Below, piece after piece: positions 34,343 through 43,932 of a stretch of 64,000 bases of DNA (the first letter of the stretch is position 1; each line of letters begins with the position of its first letter). The stretch is taken from assembly GCF_023276375.1 (NCBI RefSeq), contig NZ_JALLPK010000004.1, positions 186,001 to 250,000 of the forward strand, in the 5' to 3' direction. The position numbers were made by a program, and so were the translations under genes. This DNA is from Halocatena marina. Its GTDB lineage: Archaea > Halobacteriota > Halobacteria > Halobacteriales > Haloarculaceae. The notes beneath the pieces are model-generated. The model worked only from the letters and a program-made list of their open reading frames with translations, was not told where the DNA came from and made no database searches.

Positions 34343-34744
34343 CTATAATATCCTATACTCACGAACACTGATGTCACCATCGTCAGGATGAGTATCCGGT
34401 TCGGGGCCGACACCTGCCGGATGCTCCGGCAGATACTCCCCAATCACGGTTTCAACCCACGGAGCACTCGCTCCGGATGCCTGTGCGACATCGAGCGCTG
34501 TCGCTTGCGAGCGGGAGACGGCCGCTTCGATGATTTTCGTCTGCAATGGCGTCAGATCCTCCTGGTGCAGGTGACGCGGTAACAACGACGTCCGCATATC
34601 GTGACAATCGTCAGATGTCGTCCCGCCAACCGTCTCTCCCGTTCGGACTGGCGTGCTCTCCCGTTCTTCCCACACACTTTGTAAGTCACTCGTCCAGGCG
34701 GCATTGATCCACGTCTCTGTGCCGCTGTATGCTCGCTCCTTCAT
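34343..34744 (-). CDS. Hypothetical protein with HTH-like segment, 133 aa
   Basis: Convergent with the DUF302 gene. The segment LTPLQTKIIEAAVSRSQATA, LDVAQASGASAPWVETVIGE resembles a helix-turn-helix, within an otherwise acidic, disordered protein. No family is recognised. Its start lies next to an AT-rich promoter stretch (aatattatttaatataacg). Confidence 0.5.
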   Translation of the reverse strand: MKERAYSGTETWINAAWTSDLQSVWEERESTPVRTGETVGGTTSDDCHDMRTSLLPRHLHQEDLTPLQTKIIEAAVSRSQATALDVAQASGASAPWVETVIGEYLPEHPAGVGPEPDTHPDDGDISVREYRIL

Positions 34745-35236
34745 TATTACTAGAACATATGGATATAATGTTATTTAATATAACGCTAGATCGATATCCT
34801 TCCACAGACAACATCGACTGGCTGCACACCGGCTACCCCGCACCGCCAGAGACGACGGACCACACTGTGGTATTCGTGTGAAACGGTGGAATCGCTGCGA
34901 TCACCTATCGATATCGAGCTGTCTCTCGCTGTCCCAACGGAGAACACCAGCAGTGTACTCAGTGAGAACAGACGCAACACATCCAATGAAATTCCGTCTC
35001 GTGCGTGCCGAGAAGGATATCAATCTACGCTATTGATATGTTCTTTCTATGAGGATAGTGCGTTTTTCTAGTATTAATTATAATATTTTGGTATGTTTCG
35101 TTCATTCATTGGATAGTGCTGTACTGCACTCCTCGGCTGGCAACGGCGACTGCTGCGAAGGCTCGTCTCCGCGGACAGCAGTGACAGAAACGATAAGTAG
35201 TTTGGCTTGAAAGAAGACGAATCCGGCGAGGTAGCG
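34745..35236. other. No gene recognised
   Basis: No supported gene. The right part (35040-35095) is AT-rich and precedes the gene at 35237. Confidence 0.4.
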
Positions 35237-35605
35237 ATGGCACTGGGTGGTACCATCGCAGAGGATCGATTAACAGAGTTCACCGGCGTTGACGTGTGGG
35301 GAGCCGAAGTAGTGGATATTGACGAAGTCAAGGCAGATGATCCTTGGGCTGGGTCCGAGGATCATCGCCGCTTGCTGGATGAGAAGGTCATTACCAACGG
35401 TTTCGAGCTTCTCAACCAGAATGATGTGAAGCTGATCCAACGTGTAGTCGTCGGAGTACGTCCCGACTGTGCTGTTGGTTACACCCTTGATGGATTTCTG
35501 ATCAACGGCGACTTGGAGAAGCGCTTACTAATTGATCCCCGAGAGGAGATCGAGCACTTAGGTTTCAAGATCAGAGGCAGTAAGAACCGTGTCTGGATGG
35601 TATAG
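35237..35605 (+). CDS. Hypothetical protein, 122 aa
   Basis: The ATG at 35237 gives MALGGTIAEDRLTEFTGVDV and an acidic protein ending GSKNRVWMV. A TTG ten codons upstream is possible. Strand-rich composition, no motif, family unknown. It sits at the left edge of the AT-rich block that contains the sugar transporter. Confidence 0.5.
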   Translation: MALGGTIAEDRLTEFTGVDVWGAEVVDIDEVKADDPWAGSEDHRRLLDEKVITNGFELLNQNDVKLIQRVVVGVRPDCAVGYTLDGFLINGDLEKRLLIDPREEIEHLGFKIRGSKNRVWMV

Positions 35606-35795
35606 GAATTTCACAACACCCATCCAAATGCTTTCTGAGAATCTACTCACATCAGTTATAACTGTCGGTTGATTCGATGGAATCTACCGACTATCCTTCC
35701 AAGTCTGTAGTGAGCGAGCGGGTTGGAGTGAATTACTCTGAGAATCTTTTCTGTGATCTCAAAGAGCCAACACATATTGAAACTAAATTCCATCC

Positions 35796-36293
35796 TCATA
35801 TAAAGAGTTCAGCTATCCATGGAATAAATACAGAACTTAAATAGAAGAACCATTGAATACCCCACGAAATCCCTAAGAAAATGAGTCCCCAGGCCTCAGA
35901 CCCCAATGATGGATTTATTGGCCACTGTGTTCCTGAACCTTCCATTTCATCTTTTAATCCGAAGTCAACAATCATATGTAAAATAATTCCAATCGTGAGA
36001 TAATGTATTCCAGTTACCAACTGAGGTACAATTGTTGAGAGATTACTCACTTTGAGTATATGATAGAGAAAAGTTGTTGAAAGGGTAGTGTGGAAAATCC
36101 ATGACCGATGAAGTCCATCAACTTTCTTATCAATATTTGGCAATATGGCTCCCAAAAAGATAAGTACTGATTCATATTGACTAGATAGAACAAATAATGA
36201 AATTGATACTATAATAGAAATACCAAGAAGTGACTTTGTGCGAGTCATTACATAGTCCACATCTATGAATAATTTAAATGCTCTGTGTAACAT
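35796..36293 (-). CDS. Membrane protein, YdjM/DUF457-like
   Basis: A 165-residue protein with four or five membrane segments. The segment LGAILPNIDKKVDGLHRSWI and the histidine in IILHMIVDFGLKDEM resemble the membrane-bound metal-dependent hydrolase (YdjM/DUF457) family, where Asp and His residues next to LPD/N motifs are conserved. Very AT-rich codons compared with the region to the right. Role unknown; it lies just downstream of the sugar ABC ATPase gene. Confidence 0.5.
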   Translation of the reverse strand: MLHRAFKLFIDVDYVMTRTKSLLGISIIVSISLFVLSSQYESVLIFLGAILPNIDKKVDGLHRSWIFHTTLSTTFLYHILKVSNLSTIVPQLVTGIHYLTIGIILHMIVDFGLKDEMEGSGTQWPINPSLGSEAWGLIFLGISWGIQWFFYLSSVFIPWIAELFI

Positions 36294-36407
36294 CTCACTA
36301 TGTAGTTATTGCAGTAATCACACCACGCAGCACTATCCTGCAGAGTAAGAGTCCTCACTGGTGATGTTTCAGAGAAGTCCTTCATTTGCATTTTTGATTT
36401 ATATACA

Positions 36408-37544
36408 TCAAATCCGAATTTGTTGATTCTCATCATCATTAATTCCTCTATTTTTGATTGCCTTACCGGAGGAGTGTTCAAAAATGTGGATTTTCTTCTC
36501 TAGAAATTCTAAATCAACATCTGCTCCTGAATCAATAAGAAACTCGCCATCAACACTGACCGTTGCTTGATTGTCTCCTATTTCGAGATAGACATACGTA
36601 AGATCTCCAAGTGGCTCAGTAACGTTTACCGTTGCAGAGATAGTTTGTTCCGTTGTACTTTCAGCAAGAGAAATGTCCGACGGCCGAATGCCCAAAACCA
36701 ATCTCTCGTGGTGATTTACTGTTTTTGCAAGCTCTGAACTGACTTGATACTCAAAATCATTGTGTCTAAGTACTGTATTATCTTCATCCCGGGAGACATT
36801 CACATCAAAGAAATTCATGGAAGGACTGCCAATGAACCCTGCCACAAATTGGTTTGCCGGTTCGTGATAACATTCGAGGGGTGTACCAACTTGTTGAAGC
36901 TTACCACTTTCAAGAATCGCAATTCGATCTCCCATAGTCATTGCTTCAGTTTGATCGTGCGTGACATAGATTGTTGTCACATCTAGTGTTGATTGTAGCT
37001 CCTGTAGTTGTGTCCGCATCTTTCCACGAAGTTTAGCATCCAAATTTGATAAAGGTTCATCCATAAGAAACACCTCTGGATCACGAACTATTGCACGACC
37101 GAGGGCGATACGTTGTTGCTGACCACCAGAAAGTTGACCGGGTTTTTTGTCCAGAATATCGATAACATTCATCATGTCTGCTGTGTGGCTAACACGTTCA
37201 GACACTTCTTCTTCTGAAAGATTTGTTGTCATTTTGAGTCCAAAAGAGATGTTCTCTTGTGCGGTCATGTGTGGATATAGCGCATAATTTTGAAATACCA
37301 TCGCCATATTCCGATCTTTTGGCTTATTATTTGTCACTTCTTCATTATCAACCAATACTTCACCCTCTGTAACTCGTTCAAGACCGGCAATACACCGAAG
37401 TGTAGTTGACTTGCCACACCCTGACGGACCAACAAGAACTAAGAATTCGCCGTCGTCAATTTCAAGAGAAACGTCATCCACCGCGATCACAGGGGTTGTT
37501 TCTCCAAACGTCTTAGTGAGGTCACTAATGGCTAATCTTCCCAT
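36408..37544 (-). CDS. Sugar ABC transporter ATPase (MalK/UgpC-type)
   Basis: A 378-residue ATPase. Walker A is GPSGCGKST, the Q-loop is FQNYALYPH, the signature is LSGGQQQRIALGRAIV and Walker B is VFLMDEPLSNLDAKLR; a C-terminal MOBE/TOBE-type domain of about 130 residues follows (LVLGIRPSDISLAES). This layout is typical of the CUT1 carbohydrate-import ATPases. Fourth gene of a minus-strand operon with the binding protein and two permeases; 88 bases separate it from the second permease. Confidence 0.9.
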   Translation of the reverse strand: MGRLAISDLTKTFGETTPVIAVDDVSLEIDDGEFLVLVGPSGCGKSTTLRCIAGLERVTEGEVLVDNEEVTNNKPKDRNMAMVFQNYALYPHMTAQENISFGLKMTTNLSEEEVSERVSHTADMMNVIDILDKKPGQLSGGQQQRIALGRAIVRDPEVFLMDEPLSNLDAKLRGKMRTQLQELQSTLDVTTIYVTHDQTEAMTMGDRIAILESGKLQQVGTPLECYHEPANQFVAGFIGSPSMNFFDVNVSRDEDNTVLRHNDFEYQVSSELAKTVNHHERLVLGIRPSDISLAESTTEQTISATVNVTEPLGDLTYVYLEIGDNQATVSVDGEFLIDSGADVDLEFLEKKIHIFEHSSGKAIKNRGINDDENQQIRI

Positions 37545-37632
37545 GGTAAAGATGTGTGAGTTGGTGCATATAAATATTATGGTACTACGAAGCTCGAGGC
37601 ATTCGATGGTAGAGGCGAGCTAATGAACTGTG

Positions 37633-38493
37633 TTATCCTTTAGTCCCACTTAATGTCATACCTTTGATAAATTGTTTTTGTGCTAGTAAGAATACAACAA
37701 TTGTTGGGATAACAATCAATGCCGCAGCAGCCATGACCAGCCCCCAGTTTGCTGAAAATTGTGCTCTTACTTCGAACAAGGCTACAGGAAGGGTATAGAG
37801 AGAACTGTCATTTGCGATAATCAGAGGCCATTCAAAATTATTCCACGTTCCAATAAAGGTAAATATACCTAACGCGGCGAGTGAAGGCTTCGTCATCGGG
37901 AGATAGATTTTATAGAATACTTGGAATTCACTACAACCGTCCATACGCGCCGCATCGCCAAGTGAGGAAGGGAGCTTTTTGTACTGCTGCCGAAGCAAAA
38001 ATATCCCTAGTGGACTTGCGACAAATGGTGCCAACAAGCCTTGATAGGTGTTAACCCACCCTAATTTTGTCAGCATGATGTATACGGGTATTAACGTCAC
38101 AATTCCTGGAACCATCATGGTTGAAATAAATGCAAGGAACAACTTGCCATTACCCCAGAAGTCTAGTTTCCCGAGCGCATATCCTGCAAGACTATCAAAC
38201 ACTAAATTAAATAATGTTGCTGTAGTGGCCAAGAGAAGTGAGTTGAAAAACCACTTCCCGACTGGGACTTTCCTGATGACGTCTTGAAAGTTCACAAGAG
38301 TAACTTCTGAAGGGAAAATGTCCATCGTTGCAGCGGTCGGATTCTTAGTTAATGCTGTCGTGATAGTGAACCAGAAAGGCATTAGCATCCAAACGGCTCC
38401 TACAACCAGGATTGTATAAAGTAGGAAAGCTCGAACGTAATACCTTGTCCCTGATTTTTCATAACCTGGATACTCGTAGTTAGATCGTGGCAT
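37633..38493 (-). CDS. Carbohydrate ABC permease (MalG-type)
   Basis: A 286-residue permease with six membrane segments and the EAA loop MDGCSEFQVFYKIYLPMTKP. The family's C-terminus (QKQFIKGMTLSGTKG) is complete. It shares one base of overlap with the upstream permease gene. Pairs with the MalF-type subunit. Confidence 0.9.
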   Translation of the reverse strand: MPRSNYEYPGYEKSGTRYYVRAFLLYTILVVGAVWMLMPFWFTITTALTKNPTAATMDIFPSEVTLVNFQDVIRKVPVGKWFFNSLLLATTATLFNLVFDSLAGYALGKLDFWGNGKLFLAFISTMMVPGIVTLIPVYIMLTKLGWVNTYQGLLAPFVASPLGIFLLRQQYKKLPSSLGDAARMDGCSEFQVFYKIYLPMTKPSLAALGIFTFIGTWNNFEWPLIIANDSSLYTLPVALFEVRAQFSANWGLVMAAAALIVIPTIVVFLLAQKQFIKGMTLSGTKG

Positions 38494-39455
38494 CAGTAAT
38501 CAACCTCCTCTGCTTGACGATATCGATACTGGTAGTAGCTAAACAAGAAAATGATGCCAAATAGAATGAACGACATTGCACTCCCAGTTCCCATCTGACC
38601 TTCTTGAAAGGCTCGTTGATAGATGAGTACCACCGTTGTTGTCGTTGCGTAGTACGGACCACCCTCTGAGAATGCAAGAGCAATGCCAAAAACTTGGAAG
38701 GACCAAATGAGAGCCATCGTAATCGCAAAGAAATTTGTCTCCTGTAGAGAGGGCCACGTTACGTGACGGAATCGTTCCCAGGCATTCGCACCATCCATTC
38801 GAGCACTTTCGTACAATTCATCAGGGATATTCTGCAGTCCTGCAAGGAAAATGATGAGATAAAACCCAATTCCTGACCAGACAGCGATAAGCATTACACC
38901 AAAGAGCGCCGTCGTCGGATCCCCGGCCCAGTTATGACTGAGACCTAATGGCTCAAGAAATTGATTGATGATTCCTGGTCCAGCCAAAAGCCATCGCCAA
39001 ATAACTGCACTCACAGCCCCTGCAAGCATTACCGGCATGAAGTATGCTGCACGAAAGAGTTTCTTTCCCTTTATCCGTTCATCAAGGAGAAGCGCAATCC
39101 CTAGACCAGTGTAAACTTGTACTGGTACAGTACCGATAGTGTACACGATTGTGTTTTTGAACGAGAACCACCAGAGACTGACTGATGGATCTCGAAGTGC
39201 TGCCCAGTTATTTTCCCAAGGTAGGGGAGTTAATACGTTCACATAGTTTTGGAACCCTACCCAGGTTCCGGAGTTTGTTAGTATGCTCCAGTCGTTGAAA
39301 GACAAATATAATGCATATAGTGCTGGAAACAAGAGAAAGATTCCGAATACAATCAGGTTTGGGAGAACAAACAGCCAACCTGCCAGACTTCTATTGGAAA
39401 TCCATCCGTTTGATGAAATTTGAGGGAGGTATGCGAATGTGTCCTTCTGTGACAT
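38493..39455 (-). CDS. Carbohydrate ABC permease (MalF-type)
   Basis: A 320-residue permease with six membrane segments; the EAA loop is MDGANAWERFRHVTWPSLQE. The N-terminus (GWLFVLPNLIVFGIFLLFPA) is typical of sugar permease subunit 1. Its start is 6 bases after the stop of the binding-protein gene. Confidence 0.9.
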   Translation of the reverse strand: MSQKDTFAYLPQISSNGWISNRSLAGWLFVLPNLIVFGIFLLFPALYALYLSFNDWSILTNSGTWVGFQNYVNVLTPLPWENNWAALRDPSVSLWWFSFKNTIVYTIGTVPVQVYTGLGIALLLDERIKGKKLFRAAYFMPVMLAGAVSAVIWRWLLAGPGIINQFLEPLGLSHNWAGDPTTALFGVMLIAVWSGIGFYLIIFLAGLQNIPDELYESARMDGANAWERFRHVTWPSLQETNFFAITMALIWSFQVFGIALAFSEGGPYYATTTTVVLIYQRAFQEGQMGTGSAMSFILFGIIFLFSYYQYRYRQAEEVDY

Positions 39456-39461
39456 TGGTTA

Positions 39462-40817
39462 TTATTTGAGCCGATTATTGATCTTTGACTGTGCAGTCTC
39501 AAGCGCTTCTTGGGGGGTTTTCTTTCCTAACATGGAAGCACTGAGTTCTGAACTGAGATCATTGAGAATACCACCAGTCTCTGGTCCATATGCCCATGCA
39601 CCCATCCATTTTGTTGCATTCAGTAACTTCTGTCGTCGAGAATGATTTTCATAATAATTCATATTACGGAGTGATTCATAAATTGGGAGTGCATTTCCTT
39701 GTTTTGCCCACTCTTTCTGCCCATCTACACTTGTAAGAGATTTAATAAGTTCCCAACTTTGTTCTGGGTTGTCACCTTTTGTAGGAGAGGTCCATCCTGC
39801 TGAAATAAACAGTTCGAATTTCTCACCGTTCGATGGATGAGGCGTATGGGTGAATATATCGAACTTCTCATCTTCTTTTGGATATTTGTCCTCTAGGTTT
39901 GCGCCGATCCAGTTACCATCGTATCCGAGTGCAACAGCACCCTTACCGAGTGCAGCGTATGAGCTATCAATCCCTACCTCATCTGGTGTTCCAATCAGTT
40001 TGTCCTTTTTCATTCCAATGAGGTATTCAAGTGCTTCAATACCTTTATCAGAGGCTACAAGACATTCTGACCCATCATCAGAAATGATCTTGCCACCGTT
40101 TTGTTCTATAAACGGATAGAACAACCAGAGTGTTGCAATTCCGCTTGAATTCTGGAGTAACGGGTATGCGACATCAGTTTTCTCCTTCAAGTTGGTAAGC
40201 GCAGTTCTGAATCCAGTCCACGTTTTCGGCTGTGATGTGATACCTGCTTGGTTGAACAAGTTGGTATTGTACCAAAGGCCAAGTACCTGAAAGTCCTTGG
40301 GGATTCCCTGCCATTTTCCATCACGCTTCCAGAAGTCTTTCAATCCATCAAAGATCTCTTCAGCGTCGTACTCTGCACTTTCTTCCATATATTGCGTAAA
40401 ATCAAGGAGTGCTCCAGATTGCGCAAATTCTTGATAATAGGACGCATCTACATAGAATGCATCCGGTGCTTGACCAGCACCCAGTTGTGTCTGTAGCTTC
40501 TGTTTATATTGACTCCATGGAATTTGATTGTATTCCGTAGAAATCGCTTTGTGATTTGACTCAAATGAATCAAGCCATTTACGAGTTAGCTTAGCCTCAG
40601 TTTCACCACCCCAGCCAGCAACTTGTAGTGTCGTCTTAACATTTGACTGGCCATCCCCAGATATTTGGTCGTTTGATTTACCACCTAAGTTGGAAGCACA
40701 CCCAGCTAATCCAACTACTGTGGCAATACCAATACTTTGCAGGAGTCGACGACGACTACTGCTCACTCTACGCTCCATCCGCTTGTTATCCGCTGACATT
40801 ACAGCATCATTAAACAT
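39462..40817 (-). CDS. Sugar-binding lipoprotein of ABC importer
   Basis: A 451-residue extracellular solute-binding protein (family 1). A Tat-type signal SSRRRLLQSIG with lipobox LAGC sits near residues 20-40, so the protein is anchored outside the cell. Residues LQVAGWGGETEAKLTRKWLD and YNTNLFNQAGI match sugar-binding proteins. ATG at 40817 is used; internal ATGs at residues 7 and 14 are alternatives. First gene of the four-gene importer operon. Confidence 0.9.
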   Translation of the reverse strand: MFNDAVMSADNKRMERRVSSSRRRLLQSIGIATVVGLAGCASNLGGKSNDQISGDGQSNVKTTLQVAGWGGETEAKLTRKWLDSFESNHKAISTEYNQIPWSQYKQKLQTQLGAGQAPDAFYVDASYYQEFAQSGALLDFTQYMEESAEYDAEEIFDGLKDFWKRDGKWQGIPKDFQVLGLWYNTNLFNQAGITSQPKTWTGFRTALTNLKEKTDVAYPLLQNSSGIATLWLFYPFIEQNGGKIISDDGSECLVASDKGIEALEYLIGMKKDKLIGTPDEVGIDSSYAALGKGAVALGYDGNWIGANLEDKYPKEDEKFDIFTHTPHPSNGEKFELFISAGWTSPTKGDNPEQSWELIKSLTSVDGQKEWAKQGNALPIYESLRNMNYYENHSRRQKLLNATKWMGAWAYGPETGGILNDLSSELSASMLGKKTPQEALETAQSKINNRLK

Positions 40818-41586
40818 ACTAATATATAAATGTATGTGGAATTTTCATGCACATCCACATTTCAATATCAAAATGGGGGAAGTCACATTATCAATTGTGA
40901 TTAGAATTAATCAACGTTCTGTTCAATAAATCGGGCTCTGTAGCCTCCATCACTGTAGAATTATGAAGGATCGATTATGGCGAATGGCAATTCGTGACAT
41001 GCTTAACCACACCACGCGACATTTGGTAACTACAAACCTGAGAAGCCACTCTTTACGATAATAGTATTGTAATAATGGTCACGGTCTAACTGACAAAAAA
41101 GGGAATGTATTGGTGTTCTTTGGCAGGTGCAAACTACTCGGGAAGTCTAAAGGAGTTCAATCGGATGTACTGGAGAGTAACCTTGGTCAACTTGTTGATG
41201 AGTACTGGGAAGCCCCGGTAAGCGGGGAAGGAACACGTCAAAGTCGCAGAGAAACTCGAAATCCAGATGCTCGAACGATGCGAGCGTCTCGGAACCACCA
41301 GATCGAAGAATTCGTCGGTAGAAGCCTCTTGTTGCCGGGCGCTGGCGCCCGTAGATACAGCTCAATATCCGCGTTTTCGTGTGTGACGATTTTTATAAAA
41401 TACCAGTTTACTTGAATAATTTTCTATTTATTTTATATCTATAAAACATTTATAATAAACACAATCAAAATTTCATTTTCACTGCGGTCATAAATTCACT
41501 AGAATCATCAGAACACTCGTTGAGCCACGGTTTGATCGACTTGTGCAGAACAGTGGTTTAATTACGGAACCAGTGAATAAGCACCT
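40818..41586. other. Intergenic region between importer and glycoside hydrolase
   Basis: No intact gene. AT-rich promoters are at both ends. Around 41110-41380 there is a GC-richer patch with a possible coding scrap (VKVAEKLEIQMLERCERLGT) and a hairpin CGGGCGC-TG-GCGCCCG (41336-41351), plus gaagccccggtaagcgggg nearby. These resemble the right end of an IS200/IS605 TnpB element, but too little remains to be sure. Confidence 0.4.
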
Positions 41587-43275
41587 ATGGAGTTAAATTT
41601 GGATGAGGTTCCATTTAGTAGATACGGAAGCTACATGGCAATGTCAACGCGAAACAAGTCTGACGATTACGCGTTATATCTGAAATCAGTTAGAGGGAAC
41701 GGTCGAAGTAACGACGAGATGAATTCACAGAACGTAATCGGGATTACAACAGATCCTAACGGCAGCGGATCCGAGTTAGTAGATATTCGAGGGACGCCAT
41801 CTAGAGTAACAGCAAAAGGCAATAACGGCAGAATAGAATTCGACTTTCCGGGCACAGAGAGTGCTCGTCTACAAGGTAATCAGCCAGTCACCCTCGTCTG
41901 TAATCCTGGTCAAGAGACAGCGTATGATTCAATCTTTCGACAGGGAGAGAATCGTTGGCAGTTCAACTCGTTTGCTCACGACCGACAGTATATGATCACT
42001 ATCGAGCGAGGACAGTGTGAACTGCAGCAAGACTGGGACGGGGTGCGGACGGTAGAAGCAGCAATAAACATTACCCCACAATCAAACAGTGAATTTGAGT
42101 GTTACATTCAGGAATTCCGTGGTGAATGGATCCCACATAACAATAATTCAGAATATGCAGAATCTCCAAGCTTCGACTCATGGTGCCGTAACTATGGGCT
42201 CAACGATCTCAAAGAAGCAGACAGACTTGCGCTCTACGTCACTTGGAGTGCTGTCGTCAATCCGGATGGAAATCTAATGCGACCTGCGATGTTGATGTCG
42301 AAAAACTGGATGAACAGCTTTTGGAGTTGGGACAACTGTTTTAACGCGTTGGCTATCTCCGGTATCCATCCACAACTGGCCTGGGACCAATTGATGCTTC
42401 CCTTTGAGTACCAGACACCCCACGGATCTGTTCCAGACACGATAAATGACTCTGAAATAACGTGGAACTTCGTAAAACCGCCTGTAGAGGGGTGGACACT
42501 CTCATGGATCATGGAGCGAATGGATTGGATCGGTTGTGAGGAACTTGGAGAAATTTACGAACCGCTTCAGCGGTGGACGAACTGGTGGTTCAACTACCGC
42601 GATGACGATGATGACGGAATTCCGCAGTACAACCACGGAAACGAGTGTGCGGATAACGCATCATGCTTTGGTCACGGTCTTCCGATTGAGGCACCAGGCC
42701 TTCCAGCTCTTCTTGTAATCCAAATGGAGGTGCTCGCTGACATCGCCGGCAAACTCGGTCGAAACGACAGTGCTACACGGTGGATTGACCGTGCCGACGA
42801 CTTGCTAGACCGATTACTTGACCACTCTTGGACGGGAGATCGATTCATCGCCCCTCAGTCGGGTACCCACGAAATCAAAGAGGGAACACAGAGTCTTGTG
42901 AACGTTCGGCCGCTCATCCTCGGAGATCGGTTACCAAACGATATATGGGATTGTCTTGTCAACCGTCTTCGAGACAAGCATCTGACCCAGTACGGCTTGG
43001 CAAGTGAATCACCAGAAAGCCAATATTACAAGTCCGATGGCTATTGGTTGGGACCCATCTGGGCACCGGTGACGATGTTGATTACGGACGGTCTTCTACG
43101 TGGGGGCGAGACGGAACTAGCTACTGAGATCGCACATCGATTCTGCAGGACGGCGGCCGAGCATGGGATGGCTGAAAATTTCGATGCGCTGTCGGGGAAC
43201 GGCCTGCGGGATCCAGCCCATACTTGGACAGCGAGCGTCTATCTCGTTCTTCGTCAGGAATTCAACCATGACTGA
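41587..43275 (+). CDS. GH63/MGH1-like glycoside hydrolase
   Basis: A 562-residue enzyme. The C-terminal 370 residues form an alpha/alpha toroid: NSFWSWDNCFNALAI (with the conserved Trp-Asp-x-Cys segment), GSVPDTINDSEITW, HGLPIEAPGLPALLVIQMEV and LGPIWAPVTMLI fit mannosylglycerate hydrolase/GH63-type proteins. The N-terminal 190 residues are a beta-sandwich. Those enzymes release sugar from glucosyl- or mannosylglycerate and related compounds. No signal peptide, so it acts inside the cell, matching the importer encoded divergently to its left. Substrate not determined. Confidence 0.75.
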   Translation: MELNLDEVPFSRYGSYMAMSTRNKSDDYALYLKSVRGNGRSNDEMNSQNVIGITTDPNGSGSELVDIRGTPSRVTAKGNNGRIEFDFPGTESARLQGNQPVTLVCNPGQETAYDSIFRQGENRWQFNSFAHDRQYMITIERGQCELQQDWDGVRTVEAAINITPQSNSEFECYIQEFRGEWIPHNNNSEYAESPSFDSWCRNYGLNDLKEADRLALYVTWSAVVNPDGNLMRPAMLMSKNWMNSFWSWDNCFNALAISGIHPQLAWDQLMLPFEYQTPHGSVPDTINDSEITWNFVKPPVEGWTLSWIMERMDWIGCEELGEIYEPLQRWTNWWFNYRDDDDDGIPQYNHGNECADNASCFGHGLPIEAPGLPALLVIQMEVLADIAGKLGRNDSATRWIDRADDLLDRLLDHSWTGDRFIAPQSGTHEIKEGTQSLVNVRPLILGDRLPNDIWDCLVNRLRDKHLTQYGLASESPESQYYKSDGYWLGPIWAPVTMLITDGLLRGGETELATEIAHRFCRTAAEHGMAENFDALSGNGLRDPAHTWTASVYLVLRQEFNHD

Positions 43276-43434
43276 TCAATCCTACAATAGTATCTATACT
43301 GATAGATATGGATTAACATACTCAAGGACGATCTTCAAGCCACGATAAATTCTAAAGAGAGATGGCAATGGGGCACAGCGTAGATAGTAATTTCTCTGAC
43401 ATAATTTTTAGTTCACTACAGTTTATATTCCACT

Positions 43435-43828
43435 GATGAATCGGATCGAAGCTGTCGTTGAGTGGTGTTCGGCGATCGGCGTGGATACGGCCGTCTTGCC
43501 GTACCTGAACGCAGCGTACTTCGACGGCGCCAAGGCGATCACAGAGATGGCTGCGCTTGATCTCTTGGTGGCGGAACTGGAGACTGTCGACCTGAAACTC
43601 GATGTCGGGTGAGTACGAGCCGTGGGCCGCGATCCCGTAGCATTCATCGAGTGGCACGCGGACCGAATCGGTCTTATCAATGTAAGAGACATTATCACCG
43701 CGACTCGAGCGCCGGTCGAAGTCGGGATAGGGGACGTAGACCTCAAGGCAATAGAGTCAGCGGTAAGTGACGCCGAATGTCCGTGGGTAATCTACGAGTA
43801 CGATTCAACGGACGACCCGCTTGAGTAG
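43435..43828 (+). pseudogene. Sugar-phosphate isomerase/epimerase remnant
   Basis: Frame 1 from ATG 43435 reads NRIEAVVEWCSAIGVDTAVL, PYLNAAYFDGAKAITEM and stops at about 43613. A second frame from 43622 reads DPVAFIEWHADRIGLINVRD, VEVGIGDVDLKAIESAVSDA and ends at 43828. These are first- and last-quarter pieces of a xylose-isomerase-like TIM barrel; the middle and the start are deleted. An intact paralogue is at 57277-58047. It marks the compositional boundary between the AT-rich block and the catabolic island. Confidence 0.65.
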
Positions 43829-43896
43829 TTGTCGTACGGCGCTGAATTTCTGTCGACGTGGAAGAAGGATTGACGGCGTGCCGAGCGACCGAGGGA

Positions 43897-43909
43897 CAAT
43901 ATTTATAGG
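43897..43909 (+). promoter_or_regulatory. TATA-like promoter of aldehyde dehydrogenase gene
   Basis: caatatttatagg lies about 25-35 bases before the ATG at 43933, the spacing expected for a leaderless or short-leader haloarchaeal promoter. Confidence 0.5.
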
Positions 43910-43932
43910 GCAACTTGGAGAACGAATGAAGC

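Noticed and set aside
41110-41415. Intact transposon gene between importer and hydrolase
   Set aside because: Only fragments with stops in all frames; at most the end of an IS200/IS605-type element.
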